DNA of 64,000 nt from Bacillota bacterium (GTDB lineage: Bacteria > Bacillota > Clostridia > Lachnospirales > Lachnospiraceae): NCBI GenBank assembly GCA_023421505.1, contig JAEZTJ010000093.1:246906-310905 (forward strand), given 5' to 3'. Positions 1 through 8,299 of the stretch are shown here, one piece after another. The notes below the pieces were generated by a model. That model was not told the DNA's origin. It saw only the letters and a program-made list of their open reading frames with translations, and made no database searches. The position numbers and the translations under genes are program-made. Position 1 is the stretch's first letter. Each line of letters begins with the position of its first letter.

Positions 1-356
1 ATTACCTCCGTCGATGCACCGATCACCATACCATCACTCACGCCTTCCATAATATCAGGATTTCCCGATTTTCCAATCCCAGAGATCTTACCGTCTATAA
101 TTCCAACGTCCGCTTTTACTATGCCGGTATAGTCAACTATCAATACATTGGTTATCACCAGATCCAGACATTCCTCACAAAGAGCCAGGCAGGACTGACC
201 CATACCATCCCGTATGGATTTACCTCCGCCAAACTTTGCTTCTTCTCCATATACGTTGAAGTCCTTTTCCACTTCTATCATCAGACCGGTATCGGCAAGT
301 CGTATTTTATCTCCGACGGTTGGTCCAAACATATCTGCATAGGCTTTTCTACTCAT
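1..356 (-). CDS. ureC: Urease subunit alpha, N-terminal part (cut by window edge)
   Basis: This is the start of the catalytic nickel subunit of urease, which hydrolyses urea to ammonia and carbamate in the cytoplasm. About 118 codons are present, read from the ATG at 354-356 on the minus strand; the rest lies left of the window. Visible family signatures are the N-terminal [15 protein letters not shown], then [39 protein letters not shown] and [13 protein letters not shown]. All are typical of the UreC beta-domain and the entry to the amidohydrolase barrel. The nickel ligands, carbamylated lysine and catalytic histidines lie beyond the edge and cannot be judged. The start codon is one base after the stop of the gamma/beta gene, so translation is probably coupled. 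Confidence 0.95.
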   Translation of the reverse strand, partial: MSRKAYADMFGPTVGDKIRLADTGLMIEVEKDFNVYGEEAKFGGGKSIRDGMGQSCLALCEECLDLVITNVLIVDYTGIVKADVGIIDGKISGIGKSGNPDIMEGVSDGMVIGASTEV

Positions 357-357
357 C

Positions 358-1050
358 TTACTCAACCGAATCACCTCCTATATATCCCAGACGTTTCGCC
401 TTTTTGATCGCTGCTGCCTTTACCGTATCGTCATCCATATTACCATTTACCAGTCCGCCCAGACCATATCCACCCCGGGTGCCACCAATTTCCACTATCA
501 CGACCTTTTTTTCTTCTCCGGGCTCAAAACGAACCGCTGTTCCCGCCGGAATATCAAGACGCATCCCATATGCTGACATACGATCAAAGCGAAGTGCTTT
601 GTTTACTTCAAACAGATGAAAATGCGACCCGATTTGAATTGCCCTGTCGCCTGTATTCACCACAGTCAGACCAATACTTCGTCTGCCCTGATTTAATGTA
701 ATCTCACCGGGTACTGTTACCACCTCTCCAGGGATTAATTTTCCGCCTGCCGGTATCGGATTATGTACGGTAACCAGCTTGGTTCCATCAGGAAAAGTTG
801 CCTCAAATTGTATTTCATGAATCATCTCGGCCACTCCATCCATCACATCCTCAGTAGAAAGTAATTTTGTTCCCTCCATCATAAGCTGTGTGACACTTTT
901 CCCTCTTCTGGCAAGCTCCAATAATTCCGAGGTAATGTACGCAATACTCTCTGTATAATTGAGCTTTACACCATCCTTTTTTCTTTGCTTTGCCAATTCA
1001 CCTGCACTGTGTATCATTAGACGTTCCATTTCCCTGGGTACAAGATGCAT
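358..1050 (-). CDS. Urease gamma/beta fusion subunit
   Basis: This 230-residue protein joins two urease structural subunits. Residues 1-100 match urease gamma (Ure[21 protein letters not shown], then [20 protein letters not shown], then LVTVHNPI). Residues about 101-230 match urease beta (Ure[21 protein letters not shown], then [18 protein letters not shown], then [17 protein letters not shown]). There is no stop or frameshift between them, so the fusion is real and resembles the Helicobacter layout, whereas most Firmicutes keep two genes. The ATG follows a clear GGAGG site 7 bases upstream. ureC begins directly after it. Accessory genes (ureE, F, G, D) are not in the window and should lie further left. 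Symbol left empty because nomenclature for the fusion varies (ureA or ureAB). Confidence 0.95.
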   Translation of the reverse strand: MHLVPREMERLMIHSAGELAKQRKKDGVKLNYTESIAYITSELLELARRGKSVTQLMMEGTKLLSTEDVMDGVAEMIHEIQFEATFPDGTKLVTVHNPIPAGGKLIPGEVVTVPGEITLNQGRRSIGLTVVNTGDRAIQIGSHFHLFEVNKALRFDRMSAYGMRLDIPAGTAVRFEPGEEKKVVIVEIGGTRGGYGLGGLVNGNMDDDTVKAAAIKKAKRLGYIGGDSVE

Positions 1051-1142
1051 GCTTTTTCCTCCTTCTCCCTAATATAGCCCCGCTCCATTCATTATTTATA
1101 GATAATATCGAGCTTATATTGAGCTTCACAATTTCCTGTTCT

Positions 1143-2222
1143 CTATTTATCCAAAGGTAACAGGAATTTTACGCAAGTTCCTATGTTAAGCTGCGATGTA
1201 ATTTCCACATCTCCACCATGGCGAACAAGAATTCTTTTTACACTTGCAAGTCCTATTCCATCCCCTTCATACTTAGGATCATTATGAAGCTTGCGAAATA
1301 CATGAAATAATTCACCTGCATTTCGTTCATCGAAACCAATCCCATTATCTTGAACAAAAAATGCAGCCATATTACCGACACCCGCTGTCGTCAAACGGAT
1401 GCGGGTTATCTCCCGCTGTCGGCTAAATTTCAAAGCATTCCCTAATATATTCTGAACCACCAACCGTAACAAAGCTTCATCTCCTTGAACAGCCGGTAAT
1501 TTCTCCTTTTCAAATTCTATCTTTCTATCCTTTTCCAATAGCTTCAGCTCCTCCATCACCTCTTCAAACAACAGGTTCATATCTACCCGGCTGCAGGTCA
1601 TCGTTTCACTGAACACTTTGGAGAAGCGGTGCAGACCTTCGATCATGGTTGCTGCCTGCCCTGATTTTTCCGTTAACATCAGGCATATTTTCTCTGCTTC
1701 TGCAAGATTACCTTCCTCTAACTCAGCTTCCAGCAGACCTGTCAATTGTTTGATGACCTGCAGTGGTGATCGAATATCATGGGATACACAATAGCAGAAC
1801 TTATCCAGTTCTTCATATGCCTTTTTTAACTGTCTTTCCTGCTGTGATAACTTAATTCTTACTTTTACCCGTTCCAAAAGCTCCTCCCTGATGAAGGGCT
1901 TCACTACATAATCACTTCCGCCCACGGCAAAGCTTCGTCCAATGTTTTCTACATCATTATACGCAGTCGCAAAAATTACCGGTATATCCATCCATTTTTT
2001 CTCATGCTTTATCCTACTGCAGAAGGTAAAACCATCCATACCCGGCATAAAAATATCAAGGATCAGCAAATCCGGAATGTGACGTTCTAAGATTGGAAAT
2101 GCATCTTCACAAGAGATTGCGGCGTATATTTTACACCCCTCCGATTTTAATATTTCACTGATGAATCGAATTTGCTCAGGATTATCATCTATGACCAGTA
2201 CGGTTATTGTTGATGAAAACAT
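1143..2222 (-). CDS. Response-regulator receiver / histidine kinase hybrid in the urea operon
   Basis: A cytoplasmic protein of about 360 residues with an N-terminal REC domain followed by a histidine kinase core. Numbered from the upstream GTG at 2234, the acidic pair D16-D17, phospho-acceptor D60 (LLILDIFMPGMDGF) and K112 (YVVKPF) mark REC. H152 in VSHDIRSPLQ is the HisKA phospho-site, followed by an N-box (VVQNILGNALKF), G1 (DNGIGF) and G2 (GDGIGLASV) boxes. No membrane segment or PAS domain is present, so input comes through REC phosphorylation. I prefer the ATG at 2222, preceded by GGTGAG; a GTG at 2234 is an alternative. It lies between urtE and the urease genes in the same orientation, which suggests a role in nitrogen or urea sensing. 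The output partner is not evident from the sequence. Confidence 0.85.
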   Translation of the reverse strand: MFSSTITVLVIDDNPEQIRFISEILKSEGCKIYAAISCEDAFPILERHIPDLLILDIFMPGMDGFTFCSRIKHEKKWMDIPVIFATAYNDVENIGRSFAVGGSDYVVKPFIREELLERVKVRIKLSQQERQLKKAYEELDKFCYCVSHDIRSPLQVIKQLTGLLEAELEEGNLAEAEKICLMLTEKSGQAATMIEGLHRFSKVFSETMTCSRVDMNLLFEEVMEELKLLEKDRKIEFEKEKLPAVQGDEALLRLVVQNILGNALKFSRQREITRIRLTTAGVGNMAAFFVQDNGIGFDERNAGELFHVFRKLHNDPKYEGDGIGLASVKRILVRHGGDVEITSQLNIGTCVKFLLPLDK

Positions 2223-2296
2223 GCTGCTCACCACTTCCTTAGATTTTCAAGTTAAGAAGCTATACGCTTAGATATCACTATTCTACAAATTATCTC

Positions 2297-2989
2297 CTAA
2301 TCCGTCAAAACTCTTTGTACTTTTTCGGAAGATAGATCTTTCGTATTGCCTTGAAGAGTGATATTACCTTTCTCCATCACATAAAGATAATCCGATATTC
2401 CAAGGACAAATTCCAGATATTGCTCCACGATGAATACTGTTATTTGTAGTTCCTGATTTACCTTGCGGATTGTATTTCCAATATCCTCAATGATGGAGGG
2501 TTGAATTCCTTCTGTGGGTTCGTCCAGAATGAGAAGCTTAGGCTTCACAACCAGTGCGCGGGCAATCGCTAATTGCTGCTGTTGTCCACCGGACAGATCT
2601 CCTCCCCTGCGCTTCGCAAATTTAGGCAGAATCGGAAATAGCTCATAAATATAATCCGGTATTTTCCCCTTTTCTCCCTGGGCTGTAAGACCCAACTGCA
2701 GATTTTCCTGAACCGTCATTTGCGGAAAAATATCCCGCCCCTGAGGTACGTATCCTATCCCGAGCTTCACTCGGTCATAGGTTGGAAGATTGATCATTTC
2801 TGTGCCATAAAACTGTAAGCTTCCCTCCGGGGTCTTCACCAAACCCAGGATGCTTTTTAATGTTGTACTTTTTCCTACCCCGTTGCGTCCGATCAGGCAC
2901 GTAATCTTCTCCTTAGGAATTTCAAGCTTTAGTTGATGAATTACATTGCTCTCCCCATAGTAGGCACTTAATTGATCAATTTTAAGCAC
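2297..2989 (-). CDS. urtE: Urea ABC transporter ATP-binding protein UrtE
   Basis: ATPase of the high-affinity urea importer, a LivF-type (branched-chain amino acid family) ABC protein acting at the inner face of the membrane. Walker A is GRNGVGKST, the signature is LSGGQQQQLAIARAL, Walker B is LLILDEPTEGIQ and the H-loop is VFIVEQY; QGRDIFPQMTVQENL is also characteristic. I place the start at the GTG at 2987-2989 because GAGGAGG lies just upstream and the protein then begins at LKIDQLSAYYGE as expected; a longer open frame to 3040 has no family support. The GTG overlaps the TAA stop of urtD by 8 bases, so the two are translationally coupled. Order urtA-B-C-D-E is the standard one. Confidence 0.95.
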   Translation of the reverse strand: MLKIDQLSAYYGESNVIHQLKLEIPKEKITCLIGRNGVGKSTTLKSILGLVKTPEGSLQFYGTEMINLPTYDRVKLGIGYVPQGRDIFPQMTVQENLQLGLTAQGEKGKIPDYIYELFPILPKFAKRRGGDLSGGQQQQLAIARALVVKPKLLILDEPTEGIQPSIIEDIGNTIRKVNQELQITVFIVEQYLEFVLGISDYLYVMEKGNITLQGNTKDLSSEKVQRVLTD

Positions 2990-3761
2990 TGCGCTCTCCT
3001 CCTCTTCCCAAGTAAACCGATTGCACGGTCTGATCTGCAAGTATCTCTAAAATATTTCCCTGCATGAGTACCTTACCCTCATGTAATACGGTCACCGTAT
3101 CAGCAATCTGCTTCACAAAATCCATATCATGCTCTACCACAATTATGGTGCATTCCTTTTTTATTTTTTGAAGCAGCTCTCCGGTACGGAAGGTTTCCGG
3201 TTTTCCCATACCAGCTGCCGGTTCATCTAGCATAATAATTTCCGGTTTTTGAACCAGCTGCATCGCGATTTCTAACCATTGCTTTTCCCCATGCGCCAGA
3301 GAACCGGCCTTCACATTGATTTTATCCTGTAGTCCTACCTTTTCCAAGGTTTCCAGAGTGGTTTTTTTATCTTCCTCTGACATCTTATAAAAGATAGAAT
3401 CCCATACCCCTTTTCTTCCCTTTAGGGAAAGCATCATATTATCCATTACGGTAAGATTAACAAACACGGATGGAACCTGGAATTTTCGCCCAATTCCTTC
3501 TTTTACAATTTTATACTCCTCCATACCGGTCAAACGAATTTTCGATCTGTTTTCGGGATAAAACTGAACGGTACCTGAAGTTGGCTTTGTCTTTGCACAT
3601 ATGATATCTAAAAGAGTTGTTTTCCCTGCTCCATTCGGACCAATAAAAAAATGAATGTTATGTCGTTCTACTTGTACATCCACATCAGTAAGTGCTTTAA
3701 AGCCGTCAAATACCACCGAGATATTTTTTATTTTAAGAACTGTATCCTTCTTATCATTCAA
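2982..3761 (-). CDS. urtD: Urea ABC transporter ATP-binding protein UrtD
   Basis: Second ATPase of the urea importer, LivG type. Walker A is GPNGAGKTTLLDIICAKT, the Q-loop region has GIGRKFQVPSVF, a LAHGEKQWLEIAMQL signature precedes Walker B IIMLDEPAAGMG, and the H-loop is IIVVEHDMDF. The open frame continues upstream to 3878, but the family N-terminus (VLKIKNISVVFDGFKALTDV) starts later. The TTG at 3759-3761, 8 bases after GGAGGCGG, fits best, giving 259 residues. It overlaps the urtC stop by 8 bases. The TTG start is an inference from the ribosome binding site. Confidence 0.92.
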   Translation of the reverse strand: MNDKKDTVLKIKNISVVFDGFKALTDVDVQVERHNIHFFIGPNGAGKTTLLDIICAKTKPTSGTVQFYPENRSKIRLTGMEEYKIVKEGIGRKFQVPSVFVNLTVMDNMMLSLKGRKGVWDSIFYKMSEEDKKTTLETLEKVGLQDKINVKAGSLAHGEKQWLEIAMQLVQKPEIIMLDEPAAGMGKPETFRTGELLQKIKKECTIIVVEHDMDFVKQIADTVTVLHEGKVLMQGNILEILADQTVQSVYLGRGGERSA

Positions 3762-4845
3762 ATCTGACCGCCTCCTTTTTTGCCATTCTTTTTCGAATTT
3801 GAGCGGGTATTTGCTGCGATAACAGGCCCACGATACCACCTTTGAAAAAGAGAATTGTGATACAGAATATGGCACCAATGATATATTGCCATATTTCCAC
3901 CAAAGAACCTGAGCTTAAATTGTATTCACATAGATTGATGAAAAAGGTACCAAAAATTGCTCCGATCAGGGTTCCTCTTCCTCCGATTGCCACCCAGATT
4001 ACCATAGTGATAGAAAATGTAATGGTCATTTTGGATGGGGTAATGCTTCCATTAAAATTAACAAACAACGCTCCACCGATCCCTGCTAATATTGCAGATA
4101 GCGTATAGATAAAATTTTTAATATTATTCACGCAGTATCCTGAAAAATAGGTGCGATTTTCACCGTCACGTATTGCAATCAGTAATTTACCAAATTTACT
4201 GTTTACTAGAAAGGATGCCAGGATATATACCAAAATAAGGGATATTAAAGCTACAAAAAATAGCAGCAATAAATTACCGCGATTCGCAGCTCCTCTGGTA
4301 TTTCCTACAATAGGAGTGAAATCTGTAATTCCATTGTTACCACCGGTATATTTAGAATTAGCTATGAAAATGGAGTATGCCGCCCAGGTCAGAGCCTGCG
4401 TTATGATGGAAAAATATACTCCTTTGATTCGGGAACGAAATACGAAATAACCCAAGATTCCAGCCAGTACTGCGGGAACCACACCAATCAGCAGCATGGT
4501 CACCGGTAAAGATAAGAACGGCTTCCAAAAAAACGGTAATTTCGTCAGTCCTCCTGTCTGCATAAATTCAGTGATACTCCCTCCATTTTCCCGAAGCCTT
4601 AAATACATTGCCATAGCATATCCACCTAAACAGAAGTAAATTCCATGTCCCAGGCTTAGCATCCCGGTGTAGCCCCAAATCAAATCAAGGGATATCGCCA
4701 CGATGGAGTAGCAAATACACTTGCCGAGAAACTGAATCATGGAGGAGGAAGAAACCATGAATGGCGAAACAGCCAGTATTGCTATGATAAGTATAAAACT
4801 AATATAGTTCCCCATATTCTTTCTTTTTAAAAAATGCTCCTTCAT
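3754..4845 (-). CDS. urtC: Urea ABC transporter permease UrtC
   Basis: Integral membrane permease of the urea importer, LivM type, 363 residues with about ten hydrophobic segments. Recognisable stretches are LDLIWGYTGMLSLGHGIYFC near the N-terminus and AAYSIFIANSKYTGGNNGIT mid-protein, followed late by VWVAIGGRGTLIGAIFGTF, the cytoplasmic coupling region of this family. The ATG at 4845 has an AGGAGG site 5 bases upstream and sits 9 bases after the urtB stop. It should pair with UrtB to form the translocation pore, driven by UrtD and UrtE and fed by the lipoprotein UrtA. Confidence 0.95.
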   Translation of the reverse strand: MKEHFLKRKNMGNYISFILIIAILAVSPFMVSSSSMIQFLGKCICYSIVAISLDLIWGYTGMLSLGHGIYFCLGGYAMAMYLRLRENGGSITEFMQTGGLTKLPFFWKPFLSLPVTMLLIGVVPAVLAGILGYFVFRSRIKGVYFSIITQALTWAAYSIFIANSKYTGGNNGITDFTPIVGNTRGAANRGNLLLLFFVALISLILVYILASFLVNSKFGKLLIAIRDGENRTYFSGYCVNNIKNFIYTLSAILAGIGGALFVNFNGSITPSKMTITFSITMVIWVAIGGRGTLIGAIFGTFFINLCEYNLSSGSLVEIWQYIIGAIFCITILFFKGGIVGLLSQQIPAQIRKRMAKKEAVRFE

Positions 4846-4854
4846 GCTTACCTC

Positions 4855-5760
4855 CTATTCCTCATCCAAGCTTCTACTGCGTATAACAAAGATACCCTTA
4901 GGCTTAAATTGCAAAAACACTATAATAATAAGAAGAACAATTGCTCTGGCAATGGATGCACTTTGATATGCTTCGACAAAAATACTGGAAAATCCAATGA
5001 CCATGGCACCAATTACTGTTCCAAGCAGATTGCCTACACCGCCTAGAACAATGGACATAAACGAATATACGATATAGTTCTGACCGACTGTAGAATCTAC
5101 GGAACCAAGTAGAGCAATGGAACATCCTGCTACACCTGCAAGACCTGAACCTAGTCCAAAGGTAAGGGAATCCACTCGTTTTGTATTGATGCCCATACAT
5201 TGCGCCATGGGACGATTTTGCATCGTAGCCCGCATCTGCGCTCCAAAGCCTGATTTATTCATTAACAGCCATACCGCTGCCAGACACATAATAACAAGTG
5301 CGATAATAAAGATACGATTGTATGCAAATCTAGATTCCCCAAGGGTCATACCGCTTTTTAAAAAATCAGGAGAATTCACATTCACCCCCTGTGACCCAAA
5401 GATGGTTCTGGCTGCCTGCTGTAATATCAGACTAATTCCCCAGGTTGCCAGCAAGCTGTCTATTTTTCTGCCATAGATCCTTGTAATTAATATTTTTTCC
5501 AGTATACATCCCAAAGTAAATGTAACGAAGAATGCTACAAATATTGCAGCCAAATAATATAGATTACCTTCCTTCGGGAGGATCTTATGTAAAACTTCCT
5601 GCGTAACAAATGTCATATAAGCGCCTATCATTACAAATTCGCCATGTGCCATATTGATAACGCCCATTAAGCCAAATGTGATGGACAAGCCCAGGGCAAC
5701 CAACAAATAGATGGAACCCAGACTCAATCCATTGAATAGGGTATTGATTAAATCTGGCAA
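4855..5760 (-). CDS. urtB: Urea ABC transporter permease UrtB
   Basis: LivH-type permease of the urea importer, about 301 residues, multi-spanning. Family stretches include LGSIYLLVALGLSITFGLMG, VINMAHGEFVMIGAYMTFV, MRATMQNRPMAQCMGINT and SIVLGGVGNLLGTVIGAM. The best-placed start is the TTG at 5758-5760, 8 bases after GGGAGG; the frame is also open from a GTG at 5769, but that codon overlaps the Shine-Dalgarno sequence. It lacks the long periplasmic N-terminal extension that many proteobacterial UrtB proteins carry. A 140-bp gap separates it from urtA; the gap contains no convincing terminator. Confidence 0.93.
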   Translation of the reverse strand: MPDLINTLFNGLSLGSIYLLVALGLSITFGLMGVINMAHGEFVMIGAYMTFVTQEVLHKILPKEGNLYYLAAIFVAFFVTFTLGCILEKILITRIYGRKIDSLLATWGISLILQQAARTIFGSQGVNVNSPDFLKSGMTLGESRFAYNRIFIIALVIMCLAAVWLLMNKSGFGAQMRATMQNRPMAQCMGINTKRVDSLTFGLGSGLAGVAGCSIALLGSVDSTVGQNYIVYSFMSIVLGGVGNLLGTVIGAMVIGFSSIFVEAYQSASIARAIVLLIIIVFLQFKPKGIFVIRSRSLDEE

Positions 5761-5900
5761 AGAAAACACCTCCCATAATTCTATTTCATCAGATCATTAT
5801 AAAACTTATTCCCACATCTATTCAGAAACAGCAGAAATGGAATTCTAAATTCTGCTTCTGCTGCTTCCAAAATAATGACTTTAGAATTTATTCAGATGTG

Positions 5901-7127
5901 CTATTCAAGTGGCTTGATTCCTGCCGCAACTGCCCAATCATATGTTTCAAGATATGGATCCGGATCTACCGGAGCATCGGTTGCAGATACTTCATATATC
6001 AAACCGTCCTCCTTAATCTGCCCAATACGTACCGGCTTTGCTAAGTGATGATTTGATCCATTAATCTCAACCGTTCCTTCCGGTGCAGCAAAGGAAATAC
6101 CGCCCTCTTCGATTGTCTTTAGAACATCATCAACTTTAAAGCTCTTCGCTTTCTCACAGGCTGCTGCCCAAAGATATACTGCATCGTATGCTGCTTCAGC
6201 AGGATCGGAGGTCACACGGTCTGCGCCGAATTCTTTTTTGTATGCTTCTACAAAGGCTTTATTCTTATCTGTTTCTGTTGTTTGATAATAATTCCAGGAT
6301 ACCATATGACCCTTTAAAATATCAGAACCGATTGCTGCTACTTCCTCCTCAGCAATGGAGAAGGACATTGTCATATATTCCTCGCTGGTATAGTTCTTTT
6401 CTGACATCTGCTTGAAGAAGGATACATTTCCGGTACCATTAAGGGTATTTACGATTACGTCCGGCTTTGCCTCTTCAATCTTTGCGATAATTGCAGAGAA
6501 ATCGGTTTGATCCATATCTGCATATTCTTCTCCAACCACCTCTAAGTCCGCTGCCTCCACCTGCGCCTTGATAATCATATTCGCGGTACGCGGAAATACA
6601 TAATCAGAACCTAGTAAGAAGAATTTTGTATATCCCTGCTCAATCAGGTATTCAATGGCAGGCACGATCTGCTGGTTCGGAGCAGCTCCGGTGTAGACTA
6701 TATTAGAAGATGACTCCATTCCTTCATACTGAACCGGGTAAAATAATAATGCATTGTAATCTTCAAAAATGGATTTTACCGCTTTCCGTGAGGAGGATGT
6801 CCAACATCCAAACACAGTTGAAATTCCTTCCTGGTCAATTAATTTTTCTGCTTTTGTAGCAAAGGTTGCCGGATCAGAAGCTCCATCTTCCTCCTGATAT
6901 ACAATGTCAGCTCCTAAAACTCCACCAGCTGCATTAATCTCTTTAATCGCTAATTTTTCCGCATCTAAAACTGCTTTTTCTGAAATTGCCATTGCACCTG
7001 TCATAGAATGCAATAATCCTACTTTTACGGTGTCTCCGCCTTCATCTTTTTTACCGCATCCCACTAATGAGATTACCAAAACTGCAGCTAACGCTACTGT
7101 AGTAAGTTTTTTCCATATATTTTTCAT
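5901..7127 (-). CDS. urtA: Urea ABC transporter substrate-binding lipoprotein UrtA
   Basis: Membrane-anchored receptor that captures urea outside the cell for UrtBCDE. Its 408 residues start with a lipoprotein signal ending in the lipobox LVGC, with the acylated cysteine at position 24. It is a type I periplasmic-binding-fold protein of the UrtA subgroup: KVGLLHSMTGAMAISEKAVL, ALLFYPVQYEGMESSSNIVY, FFLLGSDYVFPRTANMI, DVIVNTLNGTGNVSFFKQM and a C-terminal DPDPYLETYDWA, a typical UrtA ending. It is the first gene of the importer operon, with an AGGTG site 5 bases before the ATG and a leader of several hundred bases upstream. Confidence 0.95.
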   Translation of the reverse strand: MKNIWKKLTTVALAAVLVISLVGCGKKDEGGDTVKVGLLHSMTGAMAISEKAVLDAEKLAIKEINAAGGVLGADIVYQEEDGASDPATFATKAEKLIDQEGISTVFGCWTSSSRKAVKSIFEDYNALLFYPVQYEGMESSSNIVYTGAAPNQQIVPAIEYLIEQGYTKFFLLGSDYVFPRTANMIIKAQVEAADLEVVGEEYADMDQTDFSAIIAKIEEAKPDVIVNTLNGTGNVSFFKQMSEKNYTSEEYMTMSFSIAEEEVAAIGSDILKGHMVSWNYYQTTETDKNKAFVEAYKKEFGADRVTSDPAEAAYDAVYLWAAACEKAKSFKVDDVLKTIEEGGISFAAPEGTVEINGSNHHLAKPVRIGQIKEDGLIYEVSATDAPVDPDPYLETYDWAVAAGIKPLE

Positions 7128-7390
7128 AAATCACCTATCCCTTTCGATTCGTATCAACACTAGTCCATTCATTTTATTTACCATTACAGCCATCGATTTT
7201 TTGCTGCCTGATCTGCCCTCGGATAGTGTAAGACCAATTATGAAGCTTTCGTGGTCTCACCAGACATTCAGATATGCTGCGCGATATAGATATCGTAGTT
7301 CGCTTTCGATCTGCAATGGCTCTTTCCTGTATTACGTTAAACTCCCACTACCAAAGAGAGAAGCGTTAACAAAGAAAGATATTAGGAATC
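7128..7390 (-). other. Leader / promoter region of urtA
   Basis: About 260 bases without a gene lie between the terminator at 7391-7424 and urtA. The promoter of the urea operon should be here. I see local stem-forming stretches, for example GTGAGACCAC and GGTCTTACAC near 7230-7260 on the minus strand, but no convincing sigma-A promoter and no match I trust to a guanidine, glutamine or other known riboswitch. No sigma-54 (GG-N10-GC) element was found. Confidence 0.4.
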
Positions 7391-7424
7391 AAAAAAGGCG
7401 TCATTATCGATAGATAACGACTCC
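7391..7424 (-). terminator. Rho-independent terminator upstream of urtA
   Basis: On the minus strand a 12-bp stem (GGAGTCGTTATC / GATAATGACGCC, one mismatch, one GU pair) with a TATC loop is followed by TTTTTT. It lies about 120 bases after the response-regulator stop at 7547 and about 265 bases before urtA. It most simply ends the upstream kinase/regulator operon. If transcription starts further upstream it could instead act as an attenuator for urtA. Confidence 0.75.
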
Positions 7425-7546
7425 TTTGCCATTCCATATATGCATCAGTGAATGAATGTATATCTGATGTTGGGATACAATTTATCATAGAAAAATATGA
7501 TTTAAAACCTATAAAAGCAGAGATTTTACAATAAAAATCAGATTTT

Positions 7547-8299
7547 TTATTGTTTTTTAAACTCTGCCGGCGTCATTCCCGTCGTATTTTTAAAAAGCTG
7601 TGTAAAATAATCCGCCGAAGCATATCCCAGTAATTCACTGATCTCATATATCTTATATTGTCCACTGCGTATCAGCTTTTTCGCATATTCCATCTTGATC
7701 TGATTGTATAGATTTCGAAAGCTCTGTCCCGTTTTATTCTTTACCAGCTTCCCAAAATAATCCTTATTAAGCTTCAGAGCATCCGCCACATCGACCATCG
7801 AAATATTACGCTGCATATTCACAGACAGATACTCGCACATATTTTTAAGCAAAGGATCCTCCATACTGCATAGCTTTATCCCCGGAAGATCCGACAATAA
7901 CGGAGTGATCGTATCAGATTTCCGAGCATCTAGCATCTCTTTCGCTCGTTGCAGCACCTTTTCCAAATCTGATTCTGTCAGGGGCTTCACAACATAATCA
8001 ACCGCTCCAAGACGCAGGCCTTCTCTGGCATATTCAAACTCATTATAGGAACTGATTAGAACAAATAACACATTAGGAAATTCCTTATTCATCGTCTTCA
8101 TTAAGGATATCCCATCCATCAAGGGCATCTGAATATCTGTGAAAATAATATCCACCGGATTAGCTCTCATCGCATCCATGGCACGCATACCATTTGCTGC
8201 CTCTTGTTCAATGAAAAAACCATATTTTGTCCATAGCTTCATCTTCGAATACACATATCGAATCGCGTTATCATCTTCAACTAACATCACCCGGTACAT
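7547..8299 (-). CDS. Response regulator, REC + AraC-type HTH (YesN-like)
   Basis: A 250-residue DNA-binding response regulator. REC occupies residues 1-120, with acidic residues at 8-10 (VEDD), phospho-acceptor D55 (IIFTDIQMPLMDG) and a VKPL lysine. An AraC-type double helix-turn-helix occupies about 155-250 (NMQRNISMVDVADALKLN, then QYKIYEISELLGYASADYF, ending TGMTPAEFKKQ). The start overlaps the end of the hybrid kinase gene by 13 bases, so the two form a pair. The position upstream of the urea operon in the same orientation suggests, but does not prove, that urt/ure genes are the target. Confidence 0.9.
   Translation of the reverse strand: MYRVMLVEDDNAIRYVYSKMKLWTKYGFFIEQEAANGMRAMDAMRANPVDIIFTDIQMPLMDGISLMKTMNKEFPNVLFVLISSYNEFEYAREGLRLGAVDYVVKPLTESDLEKVLQRAKEMLDARKSDTITPLLSDLPGIKLCSMEDPLLKNMCEYLSVNMQRNISMVDVADALKLNKDYFGKLVKNKTGQSFRNLYNQIKMEYAKKLIRSGQYKIYEISELLGYASADYFTQLFKNTTGMTPAEFKKQ

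Noticed and set aside
358..1050. Two separate urease genes (ureA, ureB)
   Set aside because: The frame is continuous through the junction near residue 100, with no stop or internal ribosome site, so a fusion is the simplest reading.
7128..7390. Possible guanidine or other nitrogen-related riboswitch upstream of urtA
   Set aside because: I looked for the conserved ACGR loops and ykkC core and did not find them in a consistent arrangement.
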